From DATMBF01 sp035559595 (GTDB taxonomy: Bacteria; Bacteroidota; Ignavibacteria; UBA10030): a stretch of 64,000 nt of DNA. The notes beneath the pieces are model-generated. The model did not search any database. It was not told the DNA's origin and saw nothing but the letters and a program-made list of their open reading frames with translations. This document shows, piece after piece, positions 1-7,879 of the stretch; the stretch's first letter is position 1, and every line of letters begins with the position of its first letter. A program made the translations under genes and the position numbers. The stretch is taken from NCBI GenBank assembly GCA_035559595.1, contig DATMBF010000019.1:1-64000 (forward strand). Direction: 5' to 3'.

Positions 1-194
1 TCTCCCATGACATCGATCTCACGGCGGAGCGTCGCTCCCACCGTCGAAAACGCTGGGGACTCTTGAATCGCCTTCGGTTCTATCCGAACCGTGTCACGAA
101 TTATGACCTGTGCACTGGTGGAATACCCAAGAAGAACGACAAGTGTGCCGAGTCCAGCACAGACTCCTCGGCCAGAACGGTTCCCCAACCCCAT
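1..194 (-). CDS. Secreted protein, N-terminal part only (runs off the window)
   Basis: The minus strand reads MGLGNRSGRGVCAGLG and then a hydrophobic stretch (TLVVLLGYSTSAQ), which looks like a Sec signal peptide ending near an SAQ cleavage site. The mature chain starts VIIRDTVRIEP. About 64 residues are visible before the window edge. It lies 125 bases beyond the end of the FeoB permease gene on the same strand, so it may be the last gene of the iron unit or a separate one. No domain can be named from this fragment. Confidence 0.5.
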   Translation of the reverse strand, partial: MGLGNRSGRGVCAGLGTLVVLLGYSTSAQVIIRDTVRIEPKAIQESPAFSTVGATLRREIDVMG

Positions 195-318
195 AGCTTT
201 GAAGCTCCCTTGAAAGTGGTTTTCTCCATTAAGTGGATTTCAGCGGGAGTATGAGAAAAGTTGCGATAATTGTCAAGTCCAGAATATCCCCAAAAAACAC
301 AGAAATCGGGGCAACTTC

Positions 319-1737
319 TTACCCGATCGCACCCCAGAGCTGAGCAACAACAAAGCACACAAGGAAGGCAATCGATAGCGGCAGAAACGCGGCAACCGCC
401 GTCCATTTCGCGCTGCCGATCTCTTTGTAAATCGTGTAAAGCGTCGTCGAGCAAGGATTATGGAGCAGACTAAAAAGCATCAGATTGACACCGGTGAGAA
501 CCGTCCACCCGCCGGCACGGAGAACTTCAGCAGTGGCAAGCTCGGACTCTAATTCGAACATCACTCCCGCCCCGCTCCCTACACCAGCCATCCGCGTCAC
601 GAGAACGGTGAGCATGAGAATGGTGGGGATAACGATTTCGTTGGCCGGAATTGCGATGATGTAGGCGAGGAGAATGACGCCATTCAGCCCAATCAGCAAT
701 CCAAAAGGATGAAACGCCGTGATCACATGCTCGGCAATACTCACTCCACCAATATGGATGTTTGAAACCAGCCAGATCACCGCTCCCGCGGGCATCGCCC
801 ACACCACTGCGCGCCAGAGCACAATGAGCGTTCGATCAATGACCGATGTGTAGAGTGTCTGCCATAACCGCGGCGGCCGATAGGGTGGAAGTTCAAGACT
901 GAAAAATGAGGCTTCCCCCTTCAGAATCGTTCTGGAGAGTCCCCAGGAAACCAAAAATGTAAAAACGATACCGATAACGACAACGATCACTACGGCAAGC
1001 GATGCTATTACACTCGAGAGATGAGGAGGTGCTAGTGTGCCCAAAAAGATTGTGGCGATGAGGATCTGCGTGGGCCAGCGACCGTTACAGATAGCGAAAT
1101 TGTTCGTGAGAACAGCAATCAGCCTTTCTCGGGGACTATCAATAATACGTGTTGAAACGATTGCGGCCGCATTGCACCCATACCCCATCGCCATGGTCAG
1201 CGCTTGCTTGCCATGCGCGCCCGCTTTTCGGAACAAGGCATCAAGATTGAACGCCACGCGCGGCAAATAGCCAAAATCCTCCGCCAGCGTAAATAGCGGG
1301 AAGAAAATCGCCATCGGTGGAAGCATCACGCTCACCACCCAGGCCATAGCAAGGTAAACACCATCGAAGAGAAAGCCGCTCAGCCACCATGGCATCGATG
1401 CCAATTCACCAAAAGACTTGAGAGCCGGGTGAATCGTGTCGAGAAGCAGTCCCGCGAGCATTTGTGAGGGGATGTTCGCCCCCTCTATGGTTATCCAGAA
1501 AACGACTGCAAGAATAAGAAACATGAGCGGAAAACCCGTCCATCGGTTCGTCACAAGTTTGTCAAGCGTCCGTTCGAAATCGAATCGCGGCTTTTGTCCG
1601 GAAACTGCTACGGCACGGGATGCAATGCGTGACGCTTCTTCATAGACAGCTTCCACCGTTCGGTCGTACAACTTCTCTCCCACTTCCCACCTGATCGCTT
1701 CTGCAGTCTTGAGAATTTCATCACGACGCGACGACAT
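319..1737 (-). CDS. feoB: FeoB permease half (membrane domain of split ferrous-iron transporter)
   Basis: A 472-residue membrane protein matching the C-terminal transporter part of FeoB: many hydrophobic segments, including the gate segment with MGYGCNAAAIVSTR, and a later LLHNPCSTTLYTIYKE segment typical of FeoB. It lacks the G domain, which is encoded by the gene just upstream. I place the start at the ATG at 1737 (MSSRRDEILK) because GGAGGAAGCG lies immediately before it. An upstream in-frame GTG at 1764 is possible but has no comparable site. The two halves are in different frames and overlap, so this looks like a true gene split. Role: inner-membrane Fe2+ uptake together with the separate GTPase. 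Confidence 0.9.
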   Translation of the reverse strand: MSSRRDEILKTAEAIRWEVGEKLYDRTVEAVYEEASRIASRAVAVSGQKPRFDFERTLDKLVTNRWTGFPLMFLILAVVFWITIEGANIPSQMLAGLLLDTIHPALKSFGELASMPWWLSGFLFDGVYLAMAWVVSVMLPPMAIFFPLFTLAEDFGYLPRVAFNLDALFRKAGAHGKQALTMAMGYGCNAAAIVSTRIIDSPRERLIAVLTNNFAICNGRWPTQILIATIFLGTLAPPHLSSVIASLAVVIVVVIGIVFTFLVSWGLSRTILKGEASFFSLELPPYRPPRLWQTLYTSVIDRTLIVLWRAVVWAMPAGAVIWLVSNIHIGGVSIAEHVITAFHPFGLLIGLNGVILLAYIIAIPANEIVIPTILMLTVLVTRMAGVGSGAGVMFELESELATAEVLRAGGWTVLTGVNLMLFSLLHNPCSTTLYTIYKEIGSAKWTAVAAFLPLSIAFLVCFVVAQLWGAIG

Positions 1738-2560
1738 TCGCTTCCTCCATTCTCTTTTCTCCACTCTGCCACCTCATCCGAATGTTCTCTGCAAGAGCCG
1801 CTAACTCTCCGGACTTTACAGCATCAATCATTCTCTGATCTCCCTCTAACAGCCGTAAGGCAACCCATCGGGGATTGGGGAGATTGGGAAACTCGGCACG
1901 AATCTTCTCCGCAAGCCGATCAACTGCATTTTTGATGTTCTTCGACTCTGTCCACACACGCCGCGGTTTGGTGACAAACTCACCTGTCGCCACCTGATGA
2001 ATCCGTTCAAGGAGCTGAACGATTCCCTCCCCCTGCCTTGCACTCGTCGGAACAACAGGCACGCCAAGCTCCCGCATCAGCGTTCGATCGTCGACAGTAA
2101 TTCCGTGGCGGCGGGCCTCGTCCATCAGATTCAAACACACAACAACCCGATCAGTGATCTCGAGAACCTGGAGAATGAGATTCAAGTTTCGCTCAAGTCG
2201 TGTTGCATCGGCAACCACTACCGTGACATCAGGCTCACCAAACAGGATGAAGTCGCGAGCGACTTCTTCGTCGGTACTTGTTGAGAGGAGGGAGTACGTT
2301 CCGGGCAGGTCAACAACTTTGTATCGTTTGCCCGCATACGAGAAAGCCCCTTCGGCCCGCACGACGGTTTTCCCCGGCCAGTTGCCAGTATGCTGACGAA
2401 GTCCGGTCAGCGCATTAAACACCGTGCTCTTCCCGACGTTCGGATTTCCCGCCAGCGCAATCACGTAGTCGAACGACGAGACATCCAAACCGAGTCGGGT
2501 AAGCTTGGCATCCCGGTTTATCGGACATGCTTCGCACTGCTCTGGAGTGAGTTGACTCAT
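1721..2560 (-). CDS. feoB: FeoB GTPase half (N-terminal G domain of split ferrous-iron transporter)
   Basis: A 279-residue cytoplasmic protein with the full FeoB G-domain signature: G1 GNPNVGKST at residues 38-46, G3 DLPG at 84-87, G4 NLMD at 144-147, and a TSA-type G5 further on. It is followed by the helical GDI-like region and then stops before any membrane segment. The N-terminus has a CEACP motif with two cysteines. It would gate Fe2+ flux through the permease encoded by the next gene. Its start overlaps the end of the DtxR-FeoA gene by 4 bases (ATGA), and its end overlaps the permease gene, which implies translational coupling of all three. Confidence 0.92.
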   Translation of the reverse strand: MSQLTPEQCEACPINRDAKLTRLGLDVSSFDYVIALAGNPNVGKSTVFNALTGLRQHTGNWPGKTVVRAEGAFSYAGKRYKVVDLPGTYSLLSTSTDEEVARDFILFGEPDVTVVVADATRLERNLNLILQVLEITDRVVVCLNLMDEARRHGITVDDRTLMRELGVPVVPTSARQGEGIVQLLERIHQVATGEFVTKPRRVWTESKNIKNAVDRLAEKIRAEFPNLPNPRWVALRLLEGDQRMIDAVKSGELAALAENIRMRWQSGEKRMEEANVVAS

Positions 2561-3570
2561 CTCGATTCACCTTCTTTGATGTAAATCATTTCCGCCTGTT
2601 CTTTCCGAAGAGCGATGGTTGACCCCCGAACACGGTAGGCCGTGGGGTCTCCGAACGTGCTTGTCAATTCGGCCTCGATCGTGGTTCCCGGCACAATGCC
2701 GAGATCCATCAATCTGCGCCGCTGCATTCCGCGACATGCCGGCGAGATTCCTACCACGATACCACGTTCGCCAATCCTCAGATCACTTAAGCTCTTGTGT
2801 TCCGCGGTGTATTGTTCTCGCTTGGATCGGATCCCCCTTACGTTTGCCGCCACAATCAGCGGAAGTTCAACTCGCTTCCCCTCCTTCTCGATCAACACAG
2901 AATCGGTTCCCCGATTGAGGAGACGCACAGTCATCCCCGGGTAAATCCCCTCGCTGACAATCTGTTCATAAACGTGCGCCGGCTCATCTTCAACATGGAT
3001 AATTGTCACAATCTCACCGTCGGCAAACGATTGCAATGGACCGCCTTTCTGTTCGGGGAGTTCACCGGCGGCGGTTGGAATCGGGTCGCCGTGGGGATCG
3101 TACACCGGATGGCCGAGCCGCTTTGAGAGATCCTGAACATCTTCAGGTGATAACGTGTGCTCAACTTCCTCGGCCTGTCTGTGCCATTCAAGCTCACGAA
3201 CCATCGTTTCGTCGGCCAGGTAACGCTCCCACAGCCGATGGATCCGAATCACTTTCAGGGCGTAATCGCGCCCCTCGTTGGTGAGGTTCAGAGACACCCC
3301 GCTTAACGTGATCAACCCTCTGGCATTCAATCGCTCAACAAGCTGTGAAGCCCGATCCCGGTCGATCCCGATTGCCCCGGCAAGGCTCTCCAGTGTGCTG
3401 GGAGTGCCGCTGTATTCACTGTTGTAGAGATGCTTGAGAGCATCTTCGAGCAACACTCGCTCTGCGGAACGCATATGCTTTCGCCACGCGTAATACAGTC
3501 CCCTTTGTGGATAGAAAAGAACTGCTATCCCTATAAGCGCAGTGACGATCAAAATACTTTCCCACATCAT
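2557..3570 (-). CDS. Membrane-anchored DtxR-type regulator fused to FeoA domain
   Basis: 337 residues. Order: one N-terminal membrane segment (about 3-22), a basic linker (RGLYYAWRKHMR), a winged-helix DtxR DNA-binding domain (about 35-105), a DtxR metal-binding/dimerisation region with HRLWERYL, EVEHTLS and YDPHGDPIP, an SH3-like domain (about 165-235), and a canonical FeoA domain at the C-terminus (about 255-332). A plain DtxR is encoded just upstream and FeoB follows, so this protein supplies the FeoA function and probably senses iron at the membrane. The linker resembles the segment joining metal-ABC permeases to DtxR domains in some fusions; that comparison is from memory. Whether the tethered domain binds DNA is unknown. 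Confidence 0.85.
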   Translation of the reverse strand: MMWESILIVTALIGIAVLFYPQRGLYYAWRKHMRSAERVLLEDALKHLYNSEYSGTPSTLESLAGAIGIDRDRASQLVERLNARGLITLSGVSLNLTNEGRDYALKVIRIHRLWERYLADETMVRELEWHRQAEEVEHTLSPEDVQDLSKRLGHPVYDPHGDPIPTAAGELPEQKGGPLQSFADGEIVTIIHVEDEPAHVYEQIVSEGIYPGMTVRLLNRGTDSVLIEKEGKRVELPLIVAANVRGIRSKREQYTAEHKSLSDLRIGERGIVVGISPACRGMQRRRLMDLGIVPGTTIEAELTSTFGDPTAYRVRGSTIALRKEQAEMIYIKEGESR

Positions 3571-3572
3571 CG

Positions 3573-4247
3573 CTAATTTTCTTTCTGTGATGTCTCGAGA
3601 AGCTCCACAAAGATATTTTCCGCGAGTTTCGGACTGATGAATTGCTCTGAATCCCCAATTTCAACGCGGAGCGAACCGTCAAATTCGATGCGTTCGATCA
3701 CTCTCAGCCTCGTCCCCAGAGTAATACCAAGCTTGGAAAGGTACTGAAGAAGCTCCGGGCTCTCATCGCTCACGCGGACTACGCCGACGGTTGCACCAAC
3801 CTTAACCGTCGCGAGCTCGGGATGCTGACGATCATCGAGGCTCCCCTCGGCGGTCGGAATCACGTGTCCGTGAGGATCGCGATCGGGATATCCCAGAATT
3901 TCATCGATCCGCCGTTCGAGACGCTCCGACGTAATGTGTTCCAGTCGCTCCGCCTCTTCGTCGATCTGATCCCAATCGTACTTCAACACCTCAACCAGGA
4001 ACAATTCCCACAACCGGTGCCGGCGGATGATGCGAAGCGCCTTTTTTCGACCTTCCTCCGTAAGTTCCACTCCTTTATAGGGGGTGTGGCGGACGCTCCC
4101 TTCTTCTGCCAACTTGCGGATCATTTCCGAGACTGAAGCCGCGGACACCTGCAATCGGGTTGACAGAGAAGAAGTCGTGACCTTTCCCCCTTCTTCCTGG
4201 AGTTTGAAGATGTTCTTCAGATAATTTTCGACTTGCTCGCTTGGCAT
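3573..4247 (-). CDS. DtxR/MntR-family metal-dependent transcriptional regulator
   Basis: 224 residues with the classic three-part layout: winged helix (about 1-70, beginning PSEQVENYLKNIFKL), dimerisation/metal region carrying HRLWELFL, EAERLEH and DPHGHVIPT, and a C-terminal SH3-like domain (about 145-218). The residues around the ancillary and primary metal sites look intact. It is the likely reader of the DtxR-type operator at 7504-7522. It sits between the porin gene (15-base gap) and the DtxR-FeoA fusion (2-base gap), so it is co-transcribed with the transport genes and probably autoregulated. Metal preference (Fe2+ or Mn2+) cannot be settled by eye; the FeoB context favours iron. Confidence 0.93.
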   Translation of the reverse strand: MPSEQVENYLKNIFKLQEEGGKVTTSSLSTRLQVSAASVSEMIRKLAEEGSVRHTPYKGVELTEEGRKKALRIIRRHRLWELFLVEVLKYDWDQIDEEAERLEHITSERLERRIDEILGYPDRDPHGHVIPTAEGSLDDRQHPELATVKVGATVGVVRVSDESPELLQYLSKLGITLGTRLRVIERIEFDGSLRVEIGDSEQFISPKLAENIFVELLETSQKEN

Positions 4248-4262
4248 TGTTTCTCCTTAGTG

Positions 4263-5420
4263 TCAGAAATAGCTTGCCACACTGAAACGAAGTCCGGCAC
4301 TCTTCTCGATCACGTTCACCCGACTCCATGCCCAGTGATAGTGATATCCGAACTTGAAGACCGTGTCTTCGACCGGTCTGAAGTTCAAGCCTACCGTTAG
4401 CTGCTGAACCGCATCTCCCTCGATATCACCATCAAAATCCACCGCTTCATAACGAAGCACGGCAGTGAGTTTCGATCGCGCCATCCCCGAAAAAAATCCG
4501 CGCGCGAAATGATATGCCGCTTGCGCATACATTCCTTGTTGATTCTCTGCAAAGAGACCACGTAACGATGTCGGAACATCAATCCACGCTCGAGCATATT
4601 CTCCAAGAAACTCAATGTCACCGTAACGATACTCCCAATCAACAGCCGTAATCGAAATATCTCTTCGCGTGTCGATCTCCATCCCTTCGACCTCATAGCG
4701 GTTGTATGGTCCGGTGTGAATGGAAAGACCAAGTTCCGTCTCAACCCATGGGCTATAGGCAACACGACCAACAAACGAAGGGTGTGTGTTGTTGTCCTCT
4801 TCAAATGCCGCACGTCCGTCGGGAATACTGGTTCTGTTGTTGAGGGTGAGAACACCGTCGTGAAAGCCGTTGACGAAATAGGCTTCGTATGTGATTCTCG
4901 ATTCTATCGATGGAAACAATGAACCGTAGAAGCCGAGACCGGCTTCCGAGAGGGCAGTGGGAATGATTTGAGTGCTGACGACAGGGCGCTCGGTCAGTTG
5001 GTTTAGCGGACTGTCATGGGCGAGGTTGAATTTGCCGAGCGGTGAGAGGAGGATTCCGCCGCGGAAGCTCATGGATGGATGAAGTTCGAAATCGATGAAT
5101 GCAAATTCGAGCTTGATTTCTTCTGTCCCGTGCTCAAATTCAAGCTCGGACGCTACGCGAATTCGGTCAGCAATCACCGAATGCGTAAAGATGTTGAATC
5201 GGCGAGCCTCGAAAGAGATCTCCTCGGTCAAACCCTGAACGCGTTCGAACTTCCATACCGCTTCGATGTAACCGCCGATTGCGGTGCGACCAAGACGTGT
5301 CATAAACGGCTTGTCATAATATCCACCTCGGACGAAAGGACGTTGGGCCGCCGTGTCAACCTGTCCATACAGGCTGGGACCTAACACACTGACAATAAAG
5401 AATGTGAGAAGAAGTCTCAT
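4263..5420 (-). CDS. Outer-membrane porin (phosphate-selective-porin-like barrel)
   Basis: 385 residues with a signal peptide (MRLLLTFFIVSVLGPSLYGQ), followed by alternating amphipathic strands and a terminal Phe (VASYF), as expected for a BamA substrate. The overall look (GGYIEAVWKFER, SFRGGILLSPLGKFN) matches OprO/OprP-type porins or related Bacteroidota barrels. It overlaps the Rieske gene by 4 bases and precedes dtxR. In this context it is a candidate entry or exit route for an iron species or an outer-membrane partner of the redox lipoproteins, but specificity cannot be read from sequence. Confidence 0.8.
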   Translation of the reverse strand: MRLLLTFFIVSVLGPSLYGQVDTAAQRPFVRGGYYDKPFMTRLGRTAIGGYIEAVWKFERVQGLTEEISFEARRFNIFTHSVIADRIRVASELEFEHGTEEIKLEFAFIDFELHPSMSFRGGILLSPLGKFNLAHDSPLNQLTERPVVSTQIIPTALSEAGLGFYGSLFPSIESRITYEAYFVNGFHDGVLTLNNRTSIPDGRAAFEEDNNTHPSFVGRVAYSPWVETELGLSIHTGPYNRYEVEGMEIDTRRDISITAVDWEYRYGDIEFLGEYARAWIDVPTSLRGLFAENQQGMYAQAAYHFARGFFSGMARSKLTAVLRYEAVDFDGDIEGDAVQQLTVGLNFRPVEDTVFKFGYHYHWAWSRVNVIEKSAGLRFSVASYF

Positions 5421-5869
5421 CGTTGTTCGTTTCTGAGAGAGATGATAATCTGTTCGTTGCTCATGCGCGCAGGATAACGCTCAAGTGACTGTTCAGCCGG
5501 TCCGCGGACGACGTTTCCTTCAAGATCGTACGTCGAACCATGGCATGGACAACGGAAGAACGAAGGCTCTTTTCGCACTGTGCATCCGAGGTGTGTGCAG
5601 GTAGACGACAATGCTACCACAGAGCTTTCGCTGATTCTGACAATCACCAACTCACCCGGCTCACCGTTAAACTCAATTTCAATCGCACCACCGATCTGGC
5701 CGAGCTCCGGGTATTCATTGAGATTAAGAGAGATCGCCCCCCCGCTGGATGCGACCAAATACGAGTGCAAGCCTGTAGAGCAGCCCGACAACGCATTCAA
5801 GACCACTCCACCCATTGCGAGAGATGATATCTGCTTGAGAAACTGACGGCGTTGGTTGTTGGTTTGCAT
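5417..5869 (-). CDS. Rieske [2Fe-2S] lipoprotein
   Basis: 150 residues with an intact Rieske fold signature: CTHLGC at 91-96 and CPCHGS at 107-112, giving ligands C91, H93, C107 and H110 and the disulfide pair C96/C109. The N-terminus has both a twin-arginine-like RRQFLK and a lipobox (LSGC, Cys30), so it is probably exported folded and lipid-anchored. There is no cytochrome b gene nearby, so this is not a bc1/b6f subunit. It heads the porin-dtxR-feoA-feoB run with 4-base overlap. A role as periplasmic electron carrier for iron reduction or oxidation alongside the di-haem protein upstream is inferred from context only. Confidence 0.88.
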   Translation of the reverse strand: MQTNNQRRQFLKQISSLAMGGVVLNALSGCSTGLHSYLVASSGGAISLNLNEYPELGQIGGAIEIEFNGEPGELVIVRISESSVVALSSTCTHLGCTVRKEPSFFRCPCHGSTYDLEGNVVRGPAEQSLERYPARMSNEQIIISLRNEQR

Positions 5870-5873
5870 TGAA

Positions 5874-6180
5874 TTAATACATCATCCCGCTTACATTGCG
5901 CCCCCACCTTGGTTTAGAGAATCGCATTACTCGAATGCCCACCTTGGTAAGAGGTCGGTCGCAAAGACGATCGAACCGCTTTCCTTCTTCCGTATGATGC
6001 TGACCGCCATCTAACTCCGCGTTGAACTTTGCCTTTACGCAGAAAAAATCCGGAACCTTATCACCAAATGGCACTTGCCTTTTGAACTTGACGCCAGTTG
6101 ACTATCTCCCAAGAACGATTACACTTTCCGCTCCACGTCGGTCATGTTCCTCCGAGATAACCGCCGTGTGTAAACGTTCC
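5874..6180 (-). pseudogene. Decayed DUF559 (Vsr/endonuclease-like) gene
   Basis: The reading in pieces is RRNMTDVERKV, then an in-frame TAA at 6119-6121, then a frame change, then GVKFKRQVPFGDKVPDFFC, AELDGGQHH and GIRVMRFSKPRWGRNVSG. These match the order and spacing of DUF559 proteins (MTxAERxLW, KFRRQxPIG, VDFxC, ELDGGQH, VxRFxN). At least one stop and one frameshift break it, and the C-terminus is short. It fills the whole gap between the DHOR and Rieske genes, on the same strand. It is a remnant that does not appear able to make a full protein. Confidence 0.75.
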
Positions 6181-6231
6181 TGTTGTCGTAACAATCAATC
6201 ATACTTTTGGATACCTCGGATTAAGAACTTG

Positions 6232-7482
6232 TCACAACGACATCAAAAACGCAATCAATGCCCTTGCATCCCCCTCCGGCAAGGCAAGAAATCGATTTCT
6301 CGCTGGCGCCGCTTCGCCTCCGTGGAGCCGAATCGCCTCTCTGAGATCGGATGTTCTCCCATCATGCAGATAGTACGGAATTCCGCCCAAATGATCTGCG
6401 AGCAATCGCAGACCCCACAGCGGTGTCGTTCGCCACTCAGTACCTGTTGCCTCTCCCTCCACAAAATTATCCGCAAGCTCCGGACCCATGTCGTGCAGCA
6501 AGAGATCAGAATACAAGGGAACATCCACTTCGCTGAGAGCTGCAATCGTCGGATGTTTACCTGACTTGAGACTCGGCACATGGCAGGTGGCACAGCCGAT
6601 CTGCAAGAAGACTTGCTCGCCGCGCTGAACCTCAGGTGTCATAGCACCACGTTTTGGAGGAGCCAACGTTTGAAGATAAAACACGACATCGCGAACCGTG
6701 GCAGGGGAGACTTCCGGGTCCGGCGCTTCATCCCCAAGCACACCATGTTCCGGATGCGGATTGTCGTATGGAATAAATTCCGACGTAATCCCCATATCCT
6801 GATGGTAGGCTGTTGCAACTTGCTGCAAGAGGAAAGCCACACCTGCTTTTCGCCCGAAGCGACCAAGATACTTTCCGCCGACATATGGTCCCGGCGATTC
6901 CGTGACCCATGATGGTGCCGAAACAATATTCGGGCGACCCGAAATGCCGTCTCCATTCACGTCGTTTGGATCGGCGAGAGCAAGAATCGCTGAATCCGGT
7001 ATCCCTTCGATCAACCCCAACCCAAAAACCATCGGCCCACTGCGGCGCGAGATCGCGTTTGCATGAGCGGGGAGAGTTTCTGGCGGAACGCCGGGAATGC
7101 TCTTCTCTTGCAACTGCGGACCTCCAAAGTCGACGAGCGGTTCAAACGACGTGCCCGTGTTGAGGCCAAACCGAATGAGATTTGTTCGAGGATGCCCTTT
7201 CCCATCCCCCGAATGACAAGACTCGCACGAAGGTTGATTGAAGATCGGCCCGAGCCCCTCTGCAACGCTGAATGACTTTTCGAAAGCCTCATCACCCCGG
7301 AGGAAAGCGAGGTTCTGGGCACGCGTAAGTCCAGGCAATGGTTGATCGAACGCCTCGCCTTCGGGCACGGGTTCAGTGAAAAGCGCGTCGCACCCTGCGA
7401 TGAGAAGAAATGAGAACTCGATCAAGACAGTTGCCTGAAAAAGGAAGCGAAATGTGTTGAAATGAAATGCCTTGCTCGACAT
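6232..7482 (-). CDS. Di-haem oxidoreductase-like lipoprotein (DHOR/DUF1111, COG3488)
   Basis: 416 residues. The N-terminus is a lipoprotein signal with lipobox ending at Cys31 (LIAGC). Two c-type haem motifs are visible: CESCH (86-90) and CATCH (297-301). Blocks GRPNIVSAP, YVGGKYLGRFGRKA and the C-terminal HDGRTSDLREAIRLHGGEA are typical of the DUF1111/di-haem oxidoreductase family, which is distantly MauG/peroxidase-like. In other bacteria this family is found beside imelysin-type iron-regulated genes (family knowledge). Here a DtxR-type operator overlaps its promoter, so it is very probably iron-repressed. It lies upstream of the Rieske-porin-Feo run. Substrate unknown. Confidence 0.88.
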   Translation of the reverse strand: MSSKAFHFNTFRFLFQATVLIEFSFLLIAGCDALFTEPVPEGEAFDQPLPGLTRAQNLAFLRGDEAFEKSFSVAEGLGPIFNQPSCESCHSGDGKGHPRTNLIRFGLNTGTSFEPLVDFGGPQLQEKSIPGVPPETLPAHANAISRRSGPMVFGLGLIEGIPDSAILALADPNDVNGDGISGRPNIVSAPSWVTESPGPYVGGKYLGRFGRKAGVAFLLQQVATAYHQDMGITSEFIPYDNPHPEHGVLGDEAPDPEVSPATVRDVVFYLQTLAPPKRGAMTPEVQRGEQVFLQIGCATCHVPSLKSGKHPTIAALSEVDVPLYSDLLLHDMGPELADNFVEGEATGTEWRTTPLWGLRLLADHLGGIPYYLHDGRTSDLREAIRLHGGEAAPARNRFLALPEGDARALIAFLMSL

Positions 7483-7503
7483 TTGGAAAACCGAATAAGA
7501 AAG

Positions 7504-7522
7504 TTAGGTTAGCCTAAATCTA
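7504..7522 (-). promoter_or_regulatory. DtxR/IdeR-type iron-box operator
   Basis: The plus strand reads ttaggttagcctaaatcta. It matches 15 of 19 positions of the DtxR consensus TTAGGTTAGCCTAACCTAA, including 14 consecutive positions, and the core ttaggttagcctaa is a near-palindrome. It covers the -10 element of the promoter for the di-haem lipoprotein gene, which starts 22 bases away. Iron-loaded DtxR would block RNA polymerase here. Two DtxR-family regulators are encoded in the same unit. Confidence 0.8.
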
Positions 7523-7545
7523 CAAATCGGTAGACCGAATGTCAA
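7517..7545 (-). promoter_or_regulatory. Sigma70-like promoter of the iron unit
   Basis: On the minus strand a perfect TTGACA (-35, plus 7540-7545) is followed by exactly 17 bases and then TAGATT (-10, plus 7517-7522). Transcription would begin inside or just after the DtxR box and run into the di-haem lipoprotein gene at 7482. The -35/-10 spacing and the operator overlap support each other. Confidence 0.65.
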
Positions 7546-7654
7546 GCCCTTTTTTTGGGTGGGGATGGTGTCCACCTTCTTCCAGCCATCAGCGATGAGG
7601 TGTGCTGCATCTACGATATAGAAGCACAGTACAACTTGGCCAGAGCCCCTTGCA

Positions 7655-7879
7655 TTAGGTGGGGGGTGATGGGATCGGTGGGTCAAAAAGGTTCGTCACA
7701 ATCTTTTCAATTGCATCTCTGTCGAATGAAGCACCAATGGGTTCGCTTGGGCATTCGACGCGAAGATCGATCCCTTTGTGTTTTGCCAGCGATTCGAATG
7801 AAGCAGCAATACTTCGCGCCACACCCTCAACATCCGTAGGTCGGCTGTCGCTGCATTTCTCCGGATTCGATCGTTGAGA
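7655..7879 (-). pseudogene. Histidine-kinase remnant (HisKA/HATPase junction fragment)
   Basis: Directly after the fabF stop the minus strand encodes IESGEMQ and, after a one-base frame change, RPTDVEGVARSIAASFESL, then KHKGIDLRVECPSEP and DRDAIEKIVTNLF, ending in unrelated PPIPSPPT and a stop. The pattern (SxxESGEM, FESLAxxKGIxL, DRDxxEKIVxNLL) is that of the end of a HisKA domain and the start of a HATPase domain in large sensor kinases. The rest of the kinase is missing. With the promoter region it accounts for the gap between fabF and the di-haem gene; bases 7546-7654 show nothing further. Confidence 0.6.

Noticed and set aside
5417..5869. Rieske subunit of a bc1/b6f complex
   Set aside because: No cytochrome b or c1 gene is adjacent and the protein has a lipobox instead of a long transmembrane anchor and hinge.
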